DNA from: JAJPKK01 sp963787675
GTDB taxonomy: Bacteria > Pseudomonadota > Alphaproteobacteria > Rhizobiales > Xanthobacteraceae
Assembly (NCBI GenBank): GCA_963787675.1
Contig: CAWBDV010000007.1
Coordinates: forward strand, 372,001-436,000
Length of the DNA stretch: 64,000 nucleotides
Direction of reading: 5' to 3'
A program made the position numbers and the translations under genes. The notes below the pieces were generated by a model that saw nothing but the letters and a program-made list of their open reading frames with translations, searched no databases and was not told the origin of the DNA. Below, in pieces: positions 44,302 to 54,037 of the stretch (position 1 is the stretch's first letter; each line of letters begins with the position of its first letter).

Positions 44302-45815
44302 CGATGGGGAAAAGGGTACGAAAAATGGGGAGATCGAAATTCGCAGGCGTTGCGATCCTCACGACGTGCCTCATCGCGCTGTGGCCGGATTTCGAGGCCG
44401 CCGTCGCCGGTCAGCGCGCGCTTGAGCCGCCGCCTCCGAGCGCGAAGGTCGTCGCCTCTGAGTTCTCCTCGAACTTCATTCCGCTCGGCGTCGGCAAGTC
44501 GGTGGTGGTCGACCTGCCGCGCGACGTCAAGGACGTGCTCGTCGCCGACCCGAAGATCGCCAACGCGATCATCCGCACGGTCCGGCGCGCCTATATCATC
44601 GGTGTCACCGTCGGCCAGACCAACATCTATTTCTTCGACGCCGAAGGTCATCAGCTCGCCGGCTTAGATATTGCGGTGACAAAAGACCTCAATGGCCTGC
44701 GCGCGGCGCTGCGGCAGATGTTTCCGGACGGCAACGTTCGCGTCGAGGCGATTGCCGACGGCGTGATCCTGACTGGCACTGTGCAGAACATGGTGGACGC
44801 CCAGCGCGCGTTCGACGTTGCCGGCCGCCTTGCCGGCGACGTTACCAAGGTGGTCAACAACATCACGGTACTCGGCCGCGACCAGGTCATGCTCAAGGTG
44901 ACGGTCGGCGAAGTCCAGCGCGAGATCATCAAGCAGCTGGGCATCAACCTTAACGGTCAGTTCGGCCGAGGGAACGCGGTGGTGAACTTCTCCACCAACA
45001 ATCCGTTCTCGGCGTCGTTGCAGGCCATCAGCACCACCCAGGTCGGCGTCAACATTCCCGGGTTTGGCGGCACGCCTGCCAACCCGACCGCGATCATCCA
45101 GGCGATGGAACGTGCCGGCGTCCTGCGAACGCTCGCGGAGCCGACCTTGAGCGCGATCTCAGGCGAGAGTGCCACGTTCCTGGTCGGCGGCGAGTTCCCG
45201 ATCCCGGCCGGCGTTTCGTGCAACACCACGTCGATTCCCACGACCTGTCAGACCTCGATCGACTTCAAGAAATTCGGCGTCAGCCTCAATTTCACGCCTG
45301 TCGTGCTTGGCGAGGGACGGATCAGCCTCAAGGTCCTGACCGAGGTCTCCGATCTGTCGACCGAAAACTCGATGGTTCTGTCGCAGCCCAACGGCGGCCC
45401 GAACATCACGATCCCGTCGATTCGCGTTCGCCGCGCCGAGACCACTGTCGAAATTCCGTCGGGTGGGTCGCTGGCGATGGCTGGAATGCTCGAAGAGCAG
45501 ACATCGCAGCAAATCAATGGGCTTCCTGAGCTCATGGAGATCCCGATCCTGGGGACGCTGTTCCGCAGCCGCGATTACGTCAATCACCAGACCGAGTTGA
45601 TGATCCTGGTCACGCCTTACACCGTCCATGCCGTGCCGCGCCGCGACCTCTCGCGGCCGGACGATGGCTTTGCCGATTCCCCCGATCCGTCCGCGATGCT
45701 GCTCGCTCGGTTCAACCGGCTCTATGGCGTCACCAATGCGACCAGTGCCGCTCCGCCTGTTCCAGTCGATCCCCAGCGTGCGTATCGCGGCAACTATGGC
45801 TTCATTCTCGATTGA
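44298..45815 (+). CDS. cpaC: Outer-membrane secretin CpaC/RcpA
   Basis: A 505-aa secretin forming the pilus pore. After the signal peptide (to about residue 38) come the pilus-formation N-terminal domain (LGVGKSVVVDLPRDVKDVLV), BON-like GVILTGTVQNMVDAQRAFDV, and the secretin core LRTLAEPTLSAISGESATFL, VGGEFPIPAG, FGVSLNFTPVVLGEGRISLK, ETTVEIPSGGSLAMAGMLEE and IPILGTLFRSRDYVNHQTEL. The start overlaps cpaB. Confidence 0.97.
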   Translation: MTMGKRVRKMGRSKFAGVAILTTCLIALWPDFEAAVAGQRALEPPPPSAKVVASEFSSNFIPLGVGKSVVVDLPRDVKDVLVADPKIANAIIRTVRRAYIIGVTVGQTNIYFFDAEGHQLAGLDIAVTKDLNGLRAALRQMFPDGNVRVEAIADGVILTGTVQNMVDAQRAFDVAGRLAGDVTKVVNNITVLGRDQVMLKVTVGEVQREIIKQLGINLNGQFGRGNAVVNFSTNNPFSASLQAISTTQVGVNIPGFGGTPANPTAIIQAMERAGVLRTLAEPTLSAISGESATFLVGGEFPIPAGVSCNTTSIPTTCQTSIDFKKFGVSLNFTPVVLGEGRISLKVLTEVSDLSTENSMVLSQPNGGPNITIPSIRVRRAETTVEIPSGGSLAMAGMLEEQTSQQINGLPELMEIPILGTLFRSRDYVNHQTELMILVTPYTVHAVPRRDLSRPDDGFADSPDPSAMLLARFNRLYGVTNATSAAPPVPVDPQRAYRGNYGFILD

Positions 45816-45837
45816 TGCGCGCGGCGAGGAGATGACG

Positions 45838-46599
45838 ATGAACCGAGCGGTGCCGGCCCTGAAGACGGGCGAGCTACGGCGAAACCGCGCCGCACAGGTG
45901 GCGGCAGTCGCGCTGATCGGCCTGTCGCTTGCGGCGTGCAAGACGATCGAGACGCCCGACACGATCCCGTATTCCTACGACGCTGCCGAGCGCCATCCGA
46001 TCACCGTGCACGAAGGTGTCCGCACCGTCGAACTGCTCATCGGCATGCATCATCCCGGCCTGACCCCGCACGAGCGCACCGAAGTTTACGGGTTCGCGAC
46101 GAACTGGCAGCGCGACTCGACGGGCGGAATTTTGATCCGCATTCCTGTGGGCTCGCCAAACGAGCGCGCGGCGCACGACACGGTTCCCGAGATCCGCCGC
46201 ATTCTGGCCGAGGCCGGGATTCCGCCGAGCGCGATTGCGGTGGATACCATGCCCGGCCTCAATCCGCCGGGCGCTCCGATCCGGCCGCCACCGATCCTGC
46301 TGCAATATCCTCGCATGGTGGCGAACGCCGGGCCGTGTGGCGTGTGGCCGAACGATCTCGGTCCCGGCGCGGGCATCGATTACATCAGCAACAAGCCCTA
46401 CTACAATCTCGGGTGCTCCCAGCAGCGCAATCTCGCGGCGATGGTCGACGATCCTGCCGACCTCATCCAGCCGCGCGCCGAAATCCCGCCCTATACGGCG
46501 CGGCGCTCGGTGGTGCTCGAGAAGTATCGCAGGGGTGAAGACACGACGACGCAAAATCCGAATAACGAAAAAGCCAAGATAAGCGATGTCGGAAAATGA
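45838..46599 (+). CDS. cpaD: Pilus assembly lipoprotein CpaD
   Basis: A 253-aa outer-membrane lipoprotein of the Tad system. The lipobox is GLSLAACKTIE near residue 34. CpaD features are ITVHEGVRTVELLIGMHHPG, GVWPNDLGPGAGIDYISNKP, YYNLGCSQQRNLAAMVDDPA and DLIQPRAEIPPYTARRSVVL. ATG 45838 is preferred over 45832 because GAGGAG then lies at a normal six-base distance. The stop overlaps the cpaE start (ATGA). Confidence 0.95.
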   Translation: MNRAVPALKTGELRRNRAAQVAAVALIGLSLAACKTIETPDTIPYSYDAAERHPITVHEGVRTVELLIGMHHPGLTPHERTEVYGFATNWQRDSTGGILIRIPVGSPNERAAHDTVPEIRRILAEAGIPPSAIAVDTMPGLNPPGAPIRPPPILLQYPRMVANAGPCGVWPNDLGPGAGIDYISNKPYYNLGCSQQRNLAAMVDDPADLIQPRAEIPPYTARRSVVLEKYRRGEDTTTQNPNNEKAKISDVGK

Positions 46600-47882
46600 T
46601 CCGGTACCAGGAAAAGACCGGCGCTCCTGAGGCGCCGGTCGCGCCGCCAGACAAGGACGAGTTCATCGCACCCGCACCGCGGGTGTCGGTGCAGGCATTT
46701 TGCGAGACGGTCGAGACCGCTTCGGTGATCCAGGCAGCGGCGGAGGATCGGCGGCTCGCCAAGGCGCATGTGCGCATGCAGATGGGCGGCATCACGGCGG
46801 CTCTCGAGGCCTATCGCTCATCGCCGACGCCCAACGTCGTGATTTTCGAGTCGGAAAGCCACGGCAACGACATTCTGGCCGGGCTTGATTCGCTCGCCGA
46901 TGTCTGCGACGCCGGCACGCGCGTCATCGTCATCGGCAAGCACAACGACGTGCTGCTCTATCGCGACCTGATCCGGCGCGGCATCAGCGATTATCTGATT
47001 GCGCCGATCTCTTCGCTCGATGTGGTGCGTGCGGTCTGCGGCCTCTTCAATGCCCCGGACGCTAAGCCGGTCGGCAAGATCGTGGCGGTGGTCGGCGCCA
47101 AGGGCGGCGTCGGCGCGTCCTCGATTGCCCACAATATCGCCTGGGCGGCCGCCCGCGACATGGCGCTCGACGCGGTGATCGCCGATCTCGATCTCCCGTT
47201 CGGCACCGCTGGGCTCGATTACAATCAGGATCCGACCCAGGGCATTGCCGACGCGGTGTTCTCGCCGGATCGCGTCGACACCGCCTTCGTCGATCGCCTG
47301 CTGTCCAAATGCACCGACCATTTAAGCTTGCTGGCCGCGCCGGCGACGCTCGACCGGGTATACGATTTCGGCGCCGAGGCGTTCGATCCGGTGATGGACG
47401 TGCTGCGCCTCGCGGTGCCTTTCGTGGTGCTCGACGTGCCGCATCAGTGGAGCGCGTGGACGCGGCGCACGCTGATTGCCGCCGACGACATTCTGATCAT
47501 TGCGGCGCCCGATCTTGCCAATCTCCGTAACACCAAGAGCCTGATCGACATGTTGCGCGGCACGCGGCCCAATGATCGGCGGCCACTCTATGCCCTCAAC
47601 ATGGTCGGCGTACCGAAGCGCCCGGAGATAAAACCGGCAGACTTCGCCAAGGCGATCGAGGACGAGCCGATCGCGGTCATCCCGTTCGAGCCGCAGATCT
47701 TCGGCAACGCGGCGAACAACGGTCAGATGATCTCGGAGATCGCGTCGGGCCATCGGGTCTCGGAGACGTTCCGGACCCTGGCGCAGTTCCTGACGGGGCG
47801 TGGCGAATCCAAGCGCGCCCGCGGTGGCGGCATCCTGCCGCCGCTCTTCAGCAAGCTGCTGCAGCGACGCGCCAGTCGGTGA
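46596..47882 (+). CDS. cpaE: Pilus assembly protein CpaE/TadZ, MinD-like ATPase
   Basis: A 428-aa cytoplasmic protein that places the pilus machine at the pole. The N-terminal half is a receiver-like domain (VVIFESESHGNDILAGLDSL, GTRVIVIGKHNDVLLYRDLI). The C-terminal half is a ParA/MinD ATPase with deviant Walker A VGAKGGVGASSIAHNIAWAA (Ala and Ser replace the usual GKT/S, typical of TadZ) and DLDLPFGTAGLDYNQDPTQG. It overlaps cpaD. Confidence 0.95.
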   Translation: MIRYQEKTGAPEAPVAPPDKDEFIAPAPRVSVQAFCETVETASVIQAAAEDRRLAKAHVRMQMGGITAALEAYRSSPTPNVVIFESESHGNDILAGLDSLADVCDAGTRVIVIGKHNDVLLYRDLIRRGISDYLIAPISSLDVVRAVCGLFNAPDAKPVGKIVAVVGAKGGVGASSIAHNIAWAAARDMALDAVIADLDLPFGTAGLDYNQDPTQGIADAVFSPDRVDTAFVDRLLSKCTDHLSLLAAPATLDRVYDFGAEAFDPVMDVLRLAVPFVVLDVPHQWSAWTRRTLIAADDILIIAAPDLANLRNTKSLIDMLRGTRPNDRRPLYALNMVGVPKRPEIKPADFAKAIEDEPIAVIPFEPQIFGNAANNGQMISEIASGHRVSETFRTLAQFLTGRGESKRARGGGILPPLFSKLLQRRASR

Positions 47883-47894
47883 TCGGAGGCGAGC

Positions 47895-49391
47895 GTGTTC
47901 GGACGGCGTGCCGGCTCCAGCGACACCTCCGAGGCCCGCCCGGCTCCGGCTCCCACGCCTGCGCCGAGTGGTGCGCCGCCTACGGCCGTGGCGCCGACCG
48001 CGCTCGCGGGCCACGGTAGTGCGGACGGCCCCCTTGAGCCAAGAGTTCGCACCGCCGCCGCTCCTCCGCCCCAGGAGCCGAGCCTCGACTCGCGCCATTC
48101 CGAACAGTTTTACGAGGTCAAGACCAGCATCTTCACGGCGCTGATCGAGGCGATCGATCTGTCGCAACTCGCCAAGCTCGATATCGATTCGGCCCGCGAG
48201 GAAATCCGCGACATCGTCAACGAGATCATCTCGATCAAGAACATCGTGATGTCGATCTCGGAGCAGGAGGAACTGCTCGACGACATCTGCAATGACGTCC
48301 TCGGCTTCGGACCGTTGGAGCCGGTGCTGGCGCGCGACGACATTTCAGACGTGATGGTGAACGGCGCGACCACGGTCTACGTCGAAATCGCCGGCAAGAT
48401 CCAGCGCACCGGCATCCGGTTTCGCGACAATCAGCAGCTGCTGAACATTTGCCAGCGCATCGTCAGCCAGATCGGCCGCCGCGTCGATGAATCCTCCCCG
48501 ATCTGCGACGCGCGCCTCGCGGACGGCTCCCGCGTCAACGTCATCGCGCCGCCGCTCGCGATCGACGGTCCTGCCCTCACCATCCGCAAGTTCAAGAAGG
48601 ACAAGCTCACGCTCGAACAGCTGGTGCGCTTCGGCTCGATCTCGCCGGAGGGCGCCGACGTCCTCAAGATCGTCGGCCGCTGCCGCGTCAACACCATCGT
48701 CTCGGGTGGCACCGGCTCCGGCAAGACGACGCTGCTCAACTGCCTGACCCGCTATATTGATACCGACGAGCGCGTCATCACCTGCGAGGACGCCGCCGAA
48801 CTCCAGCTCCAGCAGCCTCACGTGGTCCGCCTGGAAACTCGGCCGCCGAATCTCGAAGGCGGCGGCGAGATCACGATGCGCGAACTCGTCAAGAACTGCC
48901 TGCGCATGCGACCGGAGCGCATCATCGTCGGCGAAGTCCGCGGCCCCGAAGCGTTCGACCTGCTCCAGGCGATGAACACCGGTCACGACGGTTCAATGGG
49001 GACGCTCCACGCCAACAGCCCGCGCGAGGCGCTGTCGCGGCTTGAATCGATGATTACCATGGGCGGCTTTGCGTTGCCGTCCCGCACCATTCGCGAAATG
49101 ATCTGCGCCTCGGTCGACGTCGTGATCCAGGCGGCACGCTTGCGCGACGGCAGCCGGCGCATCACGCACATCACCGAAGTGCTGGGCCTCGAAGGCGACG
49201 TCATCATCACGCAGGACCTCTTCGTCTACGACCTCGTCGGCGAAGACGCCAACGGCAAGCTGATCGGGCGTCATCGATCGACCGGGATCGGCCGGCCGCG
49301 CTTCTGGGATCGTGCGCGCTACTTCAACGAAGAAAAGCGTCTCGCCGCCGCGCTCGATGCCGCGATCGGCGAAGCGCCGAAAAGCTCGTAA
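47895..49391 (+). CDS. cpaF: Secretion ATPase CpaF/TadA
   Basis: A 498-aa hexameric ATPase powering pilus extension and retraction. The first 75 residues are a Pro/Ala-rich linker. Core: FYEVKTSIFTALIEAIDLSQ, LGFGPLEPVLARDDISDVMV, Walker A VSGGTGSGKTTLLNCLTRYI, ERVITCEDAAELQLQQPHVV (Asp box), RMRPERIIVGEVRGPEAFDL (Walker B), and NTGHDGSMGTLHANSPREAL (His box). The start is GTG 47895 after GGAGGCGAGC. Confidence 0.97.
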   Translation: MFGRRAGSSDTSEARPAPAPTPAPSGAPPTAVAPTALAGHGSADGPLEPRVRTAAAPPPQEPSLDSRHSEQFYEVKTSIFTALIEAIDLSQLAKLDIDSAREEIRDIVNEIISIKNIVMSISEQEELLDDICNDVLGFGPLEPVLARDDISDVMVNGATTVYVEIAGKIQRTGIRFRDNQQLLNICQRIVSQIGRRVDESSPICDARLADGSRVNVIAPPLAIDGPALTIRKFKKDKLTLEQLVRFGSISPEGADVLKIVGRCRVNTIVSGGTGSGKTTLLNCLTRYIDTDERVITCEDAAELQLQQPHVVRLETRPPNLEGGGEITMRELVKNCLRMRPERIIVGEVRGPEAFDLLQAMNTGHDGSMGTLHANSPREALSRLESMITMGGFALPSRTIREMICASVDVVIQAARLRDGSRRITHITEVLGLEGDVIITQDLFVYDLVGEDANGKLIGRHRSTGIGRPRFWDRARYFNEEKRLAAALDAAIGEAPKSS

Positions 49392-49402
49392 GAGGTCCCG
49401 CA

Positions 49403-50410
49403 ATGGATCTGCACACGCTGGATCTGCATACGTTGGATATGCGTACGCTCGCGGTGGCCCTGCTGGCGACGTTCTGTGCCGGCGCCGGCGCCTGGGTGCT
49501 CATCTATCCTTATCTTTCCGGCGAGCGGGAAGCCGAGAAGCGGATGATGAGCGTGGCACGCTCCGGCATGCCCGCCGTCAAGGCCGCGACGCGCGCGATC
49601 AAGTCGCGCCGCGAGCAGGTCGAACAAAGCCTCAAGGAAATCGAGGAGCGGCGCAAGAAATCAAAGTCGCCGCCGCTGTCGACGCGGCTGACTTAAGCCG
49701 GCGTGTCCTGGACGAAGCAACAGTTCATCATCGGCAGCATAGTGCTCGGTGTCGGAGTGGGCGGGGTCTTTATCCTGCTTGACGTTGGCATCATCCCCGC
49801 GGTGCTCGCCGGTTTTGCTGCCGGCGCCGGACTGCCGCGCTGGGTTCTCTCGTATCTCAAGAAGCGTCGGGAGACCAAATTCCTCGAACTCTTTCCGGAT
49901 TCCATTGACGTCGTCGTGCGCGGCATCAAATCAGGCCTTCCGCTCGGCGACTCCTTGCGCGTGATTGCGCTCGAATTTCCCGAACCCGTGCGCACCGAGT
50001 TCCGCGTGGTGTTGGAGACGCAGGCCGTCGGCGTGCCGCTCGGCGAGGCATGCGCCAAGCTGTTCGACCGCATGCCGCTGCCGGAATCGAACTTCTTCGC
50101 CATCGTCATCGCGATTCAGCAGAAGAGCGGCGGCAATCTCTCCGAGGCGCTCGGCAACCTGTCCAAGGTGCTGCGCGACCGCAAGAAAATGAAAGCCAAG
50201 ATCAAGGCGATGTCGACCGAAGCGAAGGCCTCGGCGAGCATCATCGGCGCGCTGCCGATCGTGGTGATGACCGTCGTCTACCTCACGAGCCCGGATTACA
50301 TCACGCTGTTATGGACCGAGCGCATCGGTCAGATCATGCTCGCGGGCTGCGCCGTGTGGATGTTCATCGGCGTCATGGTGATGCGCAAGATGATCAACTT
50401 CGATTTCTGA
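49403..50410 (+). pseudogene. tadB: Inner-membrane platform protein TadB, interrupted by an in-frame TAA
   Basis: Both parts are in one frame. The first (97 aa) has an N-terminal helix and the TadB segment SGEREAEKRMMSVARSG then KSRREQVEQSLKEIEERRKK. A TAA at 49694-49696 follows STRLT. The remainder resumes with AGVSWTKQQF and the T2SF domain RGIKSGLPLGDSLRVIALEF, ESNFFAIVIAIQQKSGGNLS, KVLRDRKKMKAKIKAMSTEA. Homologues read Gln (CAA) near here, so one C-to-T change explains it. A GTG six bases after the stop (49703) could restart translation, giving a split protein of 97 and 235 aa. Otherwise the pilus would be lost. Confidence 0.88.
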
Positions 50411-50412
50411 TC

Positions 50413-51390
50413 ATGCTCGATTTTCTCTTCGCCCTGTTCGACGACAAGCGCCTCCTGGCGATGATCTGCGCCGCGATTGCGGCTGGTGCGACCGTGATCA
50501 CGCTCGCGATGCCGCTGCTCGGCGGCGATGCGCTTGAAAAGCGGATGGCGTCAGTCGCCGCCGAACGCGAGAAGATCAGGCAGCGCGAGCGCGAACGCCT
50601 GTCGCGCGGCGAGAAGACGAGCCGTCGCGCTTCGCCGAAGCAGTACATGCAGACCGTGGTGGAGAAGTTCAATCTGTCGAACTGGGTCGGCGAGGAGGCC
50701 GCGCGCAACTTGCTGGTGCAGGCGGGCTACCGCGGCCAGGGACCCTACGTGGTCTTTCTGTTCTTCCGGATGGTGGCGCCGCTTGTGATGATGGTCGGTT
50801 CGCTGGTCTACGTGTTTGTGCTGCTCCACCTCGACTATCCGTGGACCATCAAGGTCGGCATATGCCTCGCGGCGACATACCTCGGCATGCATCTGCCGAA
50901 CCTGTTCATCAAGAACAAGATCACGAAGCGCCAGGCCGCCATCAACCGTGCCTTTCCCGATGCGCTCGACCTCATGCTGATTTGCGTCGAGTCCGGCATG
51001 TCGCTCGAAGCGACGTTCAAGCGCGTCAGCGAGGAGGTAGGCGCCCAGTCGATCGAGCTTGCCGAAGAACTGACGCTCGCGACGGCAGAGCTCTCCTACT
51101 TGTCAGATCGCCGCCAGACCTTTGAAAACCTCGCCAAGCGCGTGCCGCTGGAAGGCATGAAATCACTGTGTCTCGCCCTGCAGCAGAGCGAGCGCTTCGG
51201 CACGCCGGTGGCCCAGACGCTGCGCGTCATCGCGCAGGAGAATCGCGATCAGCGCATGACCGCCGCTGAAAAGAAGGCGGCTGCGCTACCGCCCCAGCTC
51301 ACGGTGCCGATGATCGTGTTCTTCCTGCCGGTGCTGTTCGTCGTCATTCTCGGGCCGGCTGTCATCAAGGTGATGGCGACGTTCAAGTAG
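50413..51390 (+). CDS. tadC: Inner-membrane platform protein TadC
   Basis: A 325-aa partner of TadB with four membrane helices. The linker is MASVAAEREKIRQRERERLS; the T2SF domain has INRAFPDALDLMLICVESGM, SLEATFKRVSEEVGAQSIEL, TATAELSYLSDRRQTFENLA-like sequence and ALQQSERFGTPVAQTLRVIA. The ATG follows the tadB stop by two bases. The frame is open upstream inside tadB, which was rejected as start. A type B repeat follows. Confidence 0.94.
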   Translation: MLDFLFALFDDKRLLAMICAAIAAGATVITLAMPLLGGDALEKRMASVAAEREKIRQRERERLSRGEKTSRRASPKQYMQTVVEKFNLSNWVGEEAARNLLVQAGYRGQGPYVVFLFFRMVAPLVMMVGSLVYVFVLLHLDYPWTIKVGICLAATYLGMHLPNLFIKNKITKRQAAINRAFPDALDLMLICVESGMSLEATFKRVSEEVGAQSIELAEELTLATAELSYLSDRRQTFENLAKRVPLEGMKSLCLALQQSERFGTPVAQTLRVIAQENRDQRMTAAEKKAAALPPQLTVPMIVFFLPVLFVVILGPAVIKVMATFK

Positions 51391-51402
51391 CGCCAAGAGC
51401 CC

Positions 51403-51523
51403 GTAGGGTGCCAAAGGCGGCCAGGCGATCGCGTTGCGTGCGCTGACCGTCATTCCGGCGTGCGCACCTTGAGCGCCGCAACGGTGCGCACGCGCGGACA
51501 AGTCCGCGCTTTGCACACCCTAC
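51403..51523. repeat. Palindromic intergenic repeat, type B copy 2
   Basis: GTAGGGTGCCAAAGGCGGCC at 51403 and the inverted GCGCTTTGCACACCCTAC ending at 51523, with internal GTGCGCACCTTGAGC and CAACGGTGCGCACGC that also occur in copy 1 (37041-37151). It lies between the convergent tadC and tadD-like genes. Confidence 0.82.
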
Positions 51524-51617
51524 GACTTCGCCGTTGCATACGAACGACATCGTGGATTTCCACGTGTCTCGTCTGGAACCCAAAGAGCAGAGAGGCGCAG
51601 CAATTTTGAACTTCACC

Positions 51618-52466
51618 TCACACGCCGGGTCGCGGGCGCCCTTCCTGCTGGGCGATCATCTGCCGCAAATATGCGATGTTCGCGGCGGCCTGATCCGATG
51701 GCAGGTCGGCCTTCGCGATGCTCTCGGCTTCGGCAAATCGTCCTTGAAGGCCGACCACGAGGGCGAGGTTCTGCCGCACGCGAGGATCGGCGCCGGGCAG
51801 AGCGGTGGCGCGCCGCAGCGTCGACTCCGCGTTCTTGAGGTCCTTGCCGAGCGCGTAGGACAGGCCAAGATTCGACAGCACCGATGGGTCGTCCGGTTTG
51901 ATCTTGAGAGCGCTTGCGTAATAGCGCTGCGCTTCGGCATGGCGGCCGAGCTGATCGAGCACGGCACCCTGCGCCGACAGAATGCGCAAGTCCGGCTGGT
52001 CGGGCGAATGCGCGCGGCCGAGCACTTCGAGTGCCTGTTCGTACTTGCCGACGTCGGCCAGCGCCCGTCCGTAGGCGCCGAGAAGAGCCTTGTCGCGCGG
52101 CCGCTGCAACGAGGCTTGTTCGAGGACGGAAGCGGCCTGATTGCGCTGGCCGCTGGAGCGCAGTGCCTGCGCATACGCGATCGCAGCCTGTACATCGTTC
52201 GGGTTGGCACGATAGCGCTCGCCCAAGGTCTCGGCGTCGCGCCGGAAATCGTTCTCGGACTTCGGTGCCGGCGTTGCGGCCGGTTGCGGCGCCGAGGCGC
52301 TGGAGAAGCTTGGCAAATTGTCGGTCAGGTTGCTGCTGAGGCTATTGAGCAGCGAGGCGCTCTGGCAGCCCGAGCCGACCAAGGCCATAACGCCGAGGGC
52401 CGCGAACGTCGCCGGTCGCCCACATTGGCGCCGCACCAGGGTATTCGGATGACTCCTGACGTTCAC
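51618..52466 (-). CDS. TadD-like TPR lipoprotein
   Basis: A 282-aa protein with a lipobox ALGVMALVGSGCQS near residue 34 and about five TPR-like repeats (VQAAIAYAQALRSSGQRNQA, KALLGAYGRALADVGKYEQA, RILSAQGAVLDQLGRHAEAQ, SVLSNLGLSYALGKDLKNAE). TadD is needed for secretin assembly in Tad systems. It faces tadC from the opposite strand. The start is GTG 52466; a nearby downstream GTG is possible. Confidence 0.9.
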   Translation of the reverse strand: MNVRSHPNTLVRRQCGRPATFAALGVMALVGSGCQSASLLNSLSSNLTDNLPSFSSASAPQPAATPAPKSENDFRRDAETLGERYRANPNDVQAAIAYAQALRSSGQRNQAASVLEQASLQRPRDKALLGAYGRALADVGKYEQALEVLGRAHSPDQPDLRILSAQGAVLDQLGRHAEAQRYYASALKIKPDDPSVLSNLGLSYALGKDLKNAESTLRRATALPGADPRVRQNLALVVGLQGRFAEAESIAKADLPSDQAAANIAYLRQMIAQQEGRPRPGV

Positions 52467-52651
52467 TTTTGCGCAATCCGGTTGCAGGCAGCTACCGCCA
52501 GCAATAGACCGTTAACCCTAACGGCAAGTTAATGCCGCCCGTTTGCGACGCTTTGGGCGTGACCCGAACGTCACATCTCGTGGCCGTCGCTCACCTTCAA
52601 CTTCGGTTGGCGCCATGCTAGCAGGGCGCTCCTCATCCATGGACCCGTGAC

Positions 52652-54037
52652 ATGCATCCCGCCTTTGTGGCGCCCGGCGCCGGCCCAACCGTTCCGATCT
52701 GGTTCGCCAACGCCGCAAGCTGGCGCGATGTCCGCGCGACCCTGGACGGTAATGCTTGCAGTTTCGCCGAAGCAGCAGGATTCGAGCCCTCTGCCGGCCG
52801 CCATGCTTTCCTCCCTGGCGCCGACGGCACCCTTGGCGCCGTGATCTTCGGTCGGGAGGACGACGGCAAGGCGAAGGATCCGTTCCTCGCGGGCAAGCTG
52901 CCCGGCCTGCTGCCGCGCGGTACGTATCGTTTTGCAAATGCCCCGCATGACGAGCGGCTCGCCGCGCTCGGCTTCGCCCTTGGCACCTACCGGTTCAGCC
53001 GCTACGGCAAAAAGGCGAGCGAAGTCCGCCTCGAATTATCGTCGCGCCAGGATGAGGCCGATCTGTCGCGCATCGCTGACGCCATTTTCTTGGCACGCGA
53101 CCTCATCAATACGCCGTCGAACGACATGGGGCCGGCCGAGCTTGCCGAGGCGGCGTTGACGGTTGCGGCCGGTTATGGCGCCGCGATCCGCATCATTACC
53201 GGCGACGATCTGATCACCCAGAACTTTCCGCTCATCCATGTGGTTGGCCGTGCCGCTGCGTCGGCGCGCGCGCCGCGTCTAATCGACATCACCTGGGGTG
53301 ATCCCGGCGCACCCAAGGTCACGCTCGTTGGCAAGGGCGTCTGCTTCGATAGCGGCGGCCTCGACGTCAAGCCGAGCGCGTCCATGCTGCTGATGAAGAA
53401 GGACATGGGCGGCGCCGCAAGCGTGCTGGCGCTTGCCCGGATGATCATGGACCGGAAGCTCAACATCCGGCTGCGGGTCCTCATCCCGGCTGTCGAGAAC
53501 GCGATCTCGGGCCCGGCCTTCCGCCCGCTCGACGTTGTCCGCTCGCGGAAAGGCTTGCAGGTCGAAGTCGGCAACACCGACGCCGAAGGTCGCCTCATCC
53601 TCGCCGATGCGCTGGCGCTCGCCGACGACGAGAAGCCGGAGCTTCTGGTTGATATGGGCACTTTGACGGGCGCCGCGCGGGTCGCGCTCGGACCGGACCT
53701 GCCGCCGTTCTACACTGACGACGAAACGTTGGCGGCGCAGGTTCAACGTCATGCCAATGGCGAGAACGATCCGCTGTGGCGTCTGCCGCTGTGGCGGCCC
53801 TACGATCAGATGCTGGATTCCAAGGTTGCCGATCTGAACAACATCGCGAGCGGCGGCTTTGCCGACTCGATCATCTGCGCACTGTTCCTCAATCGCTTCG
53901 TGTCTGCTGCAAAGGCGTGGCTGCATCTCGATATCTACGCCTGGACGCCATCCGCCAAGCCCGGCCGGCCGGAGGGCGGCGAATGCCAGGCGGCGCGCGC
54001 ACTCTACGCACTGCTCGCGGAGCGCTACGGCCGATGA
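52652..54037 (+). CDS. Leucyl aminopeptidase family protein (M17)
   Basis: A 461-aa dizinc aminopeptidase. The catalytic C-terminal half has TLVGKGVCFDSGGLDVKPSA, LLMKKDMGGAASVLALARMI, AVENAISGPAFRPLDVVRSR and the M17 signature VGNTDAEGRLILADALALAD, with LVDMGTLTGAARVALGPDLP following. The N-terminal half is divergent. It is cytoplasmic, removing N-terminal residues from peptides. Its stop overlaps the ATG of the NlpC/P60 gene, so the two may work together on peptides from cell-wall turnover. Confidence 0.95.
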   Translation: MHPAFVAPGAGPTVPIWFANAASWRDVRATLDGNACSFAEAAGFEPSAGRHAFLPGADGTLGAVIFGREDDGKAKDPFLAGKLPGLLPRGTYRFANAPHDERLAALGFALGTYRFSRYGKKASEVRLELSSRQDEADLSRIADAIFLARDLINTPSNDMGPAELAEAALTVAAGYGAAIRIITGDDLITQNFPLIHVVGRAAASARAPRLIDITWGDPGAPKVTLVGKGVCFDSGGLDVKPSASMLLMKKDMGGAASVLALARMIMDRKLNIRLRVLIPAVENAISGPAFRPLDVVRSRKGLQVEVGNTDAEGRLILADALALADDEKPELLVDMGTLTGAARVALGPDLPPFYTDDETLAAQVQRHANGENDPLWRLPLWRPYDQMLDSKVADLNNIASGGFADSIICALFLNRFVSAAKAWLHLDIYAWTPSAKPGRPEGGECQAARALYALLAERYGR

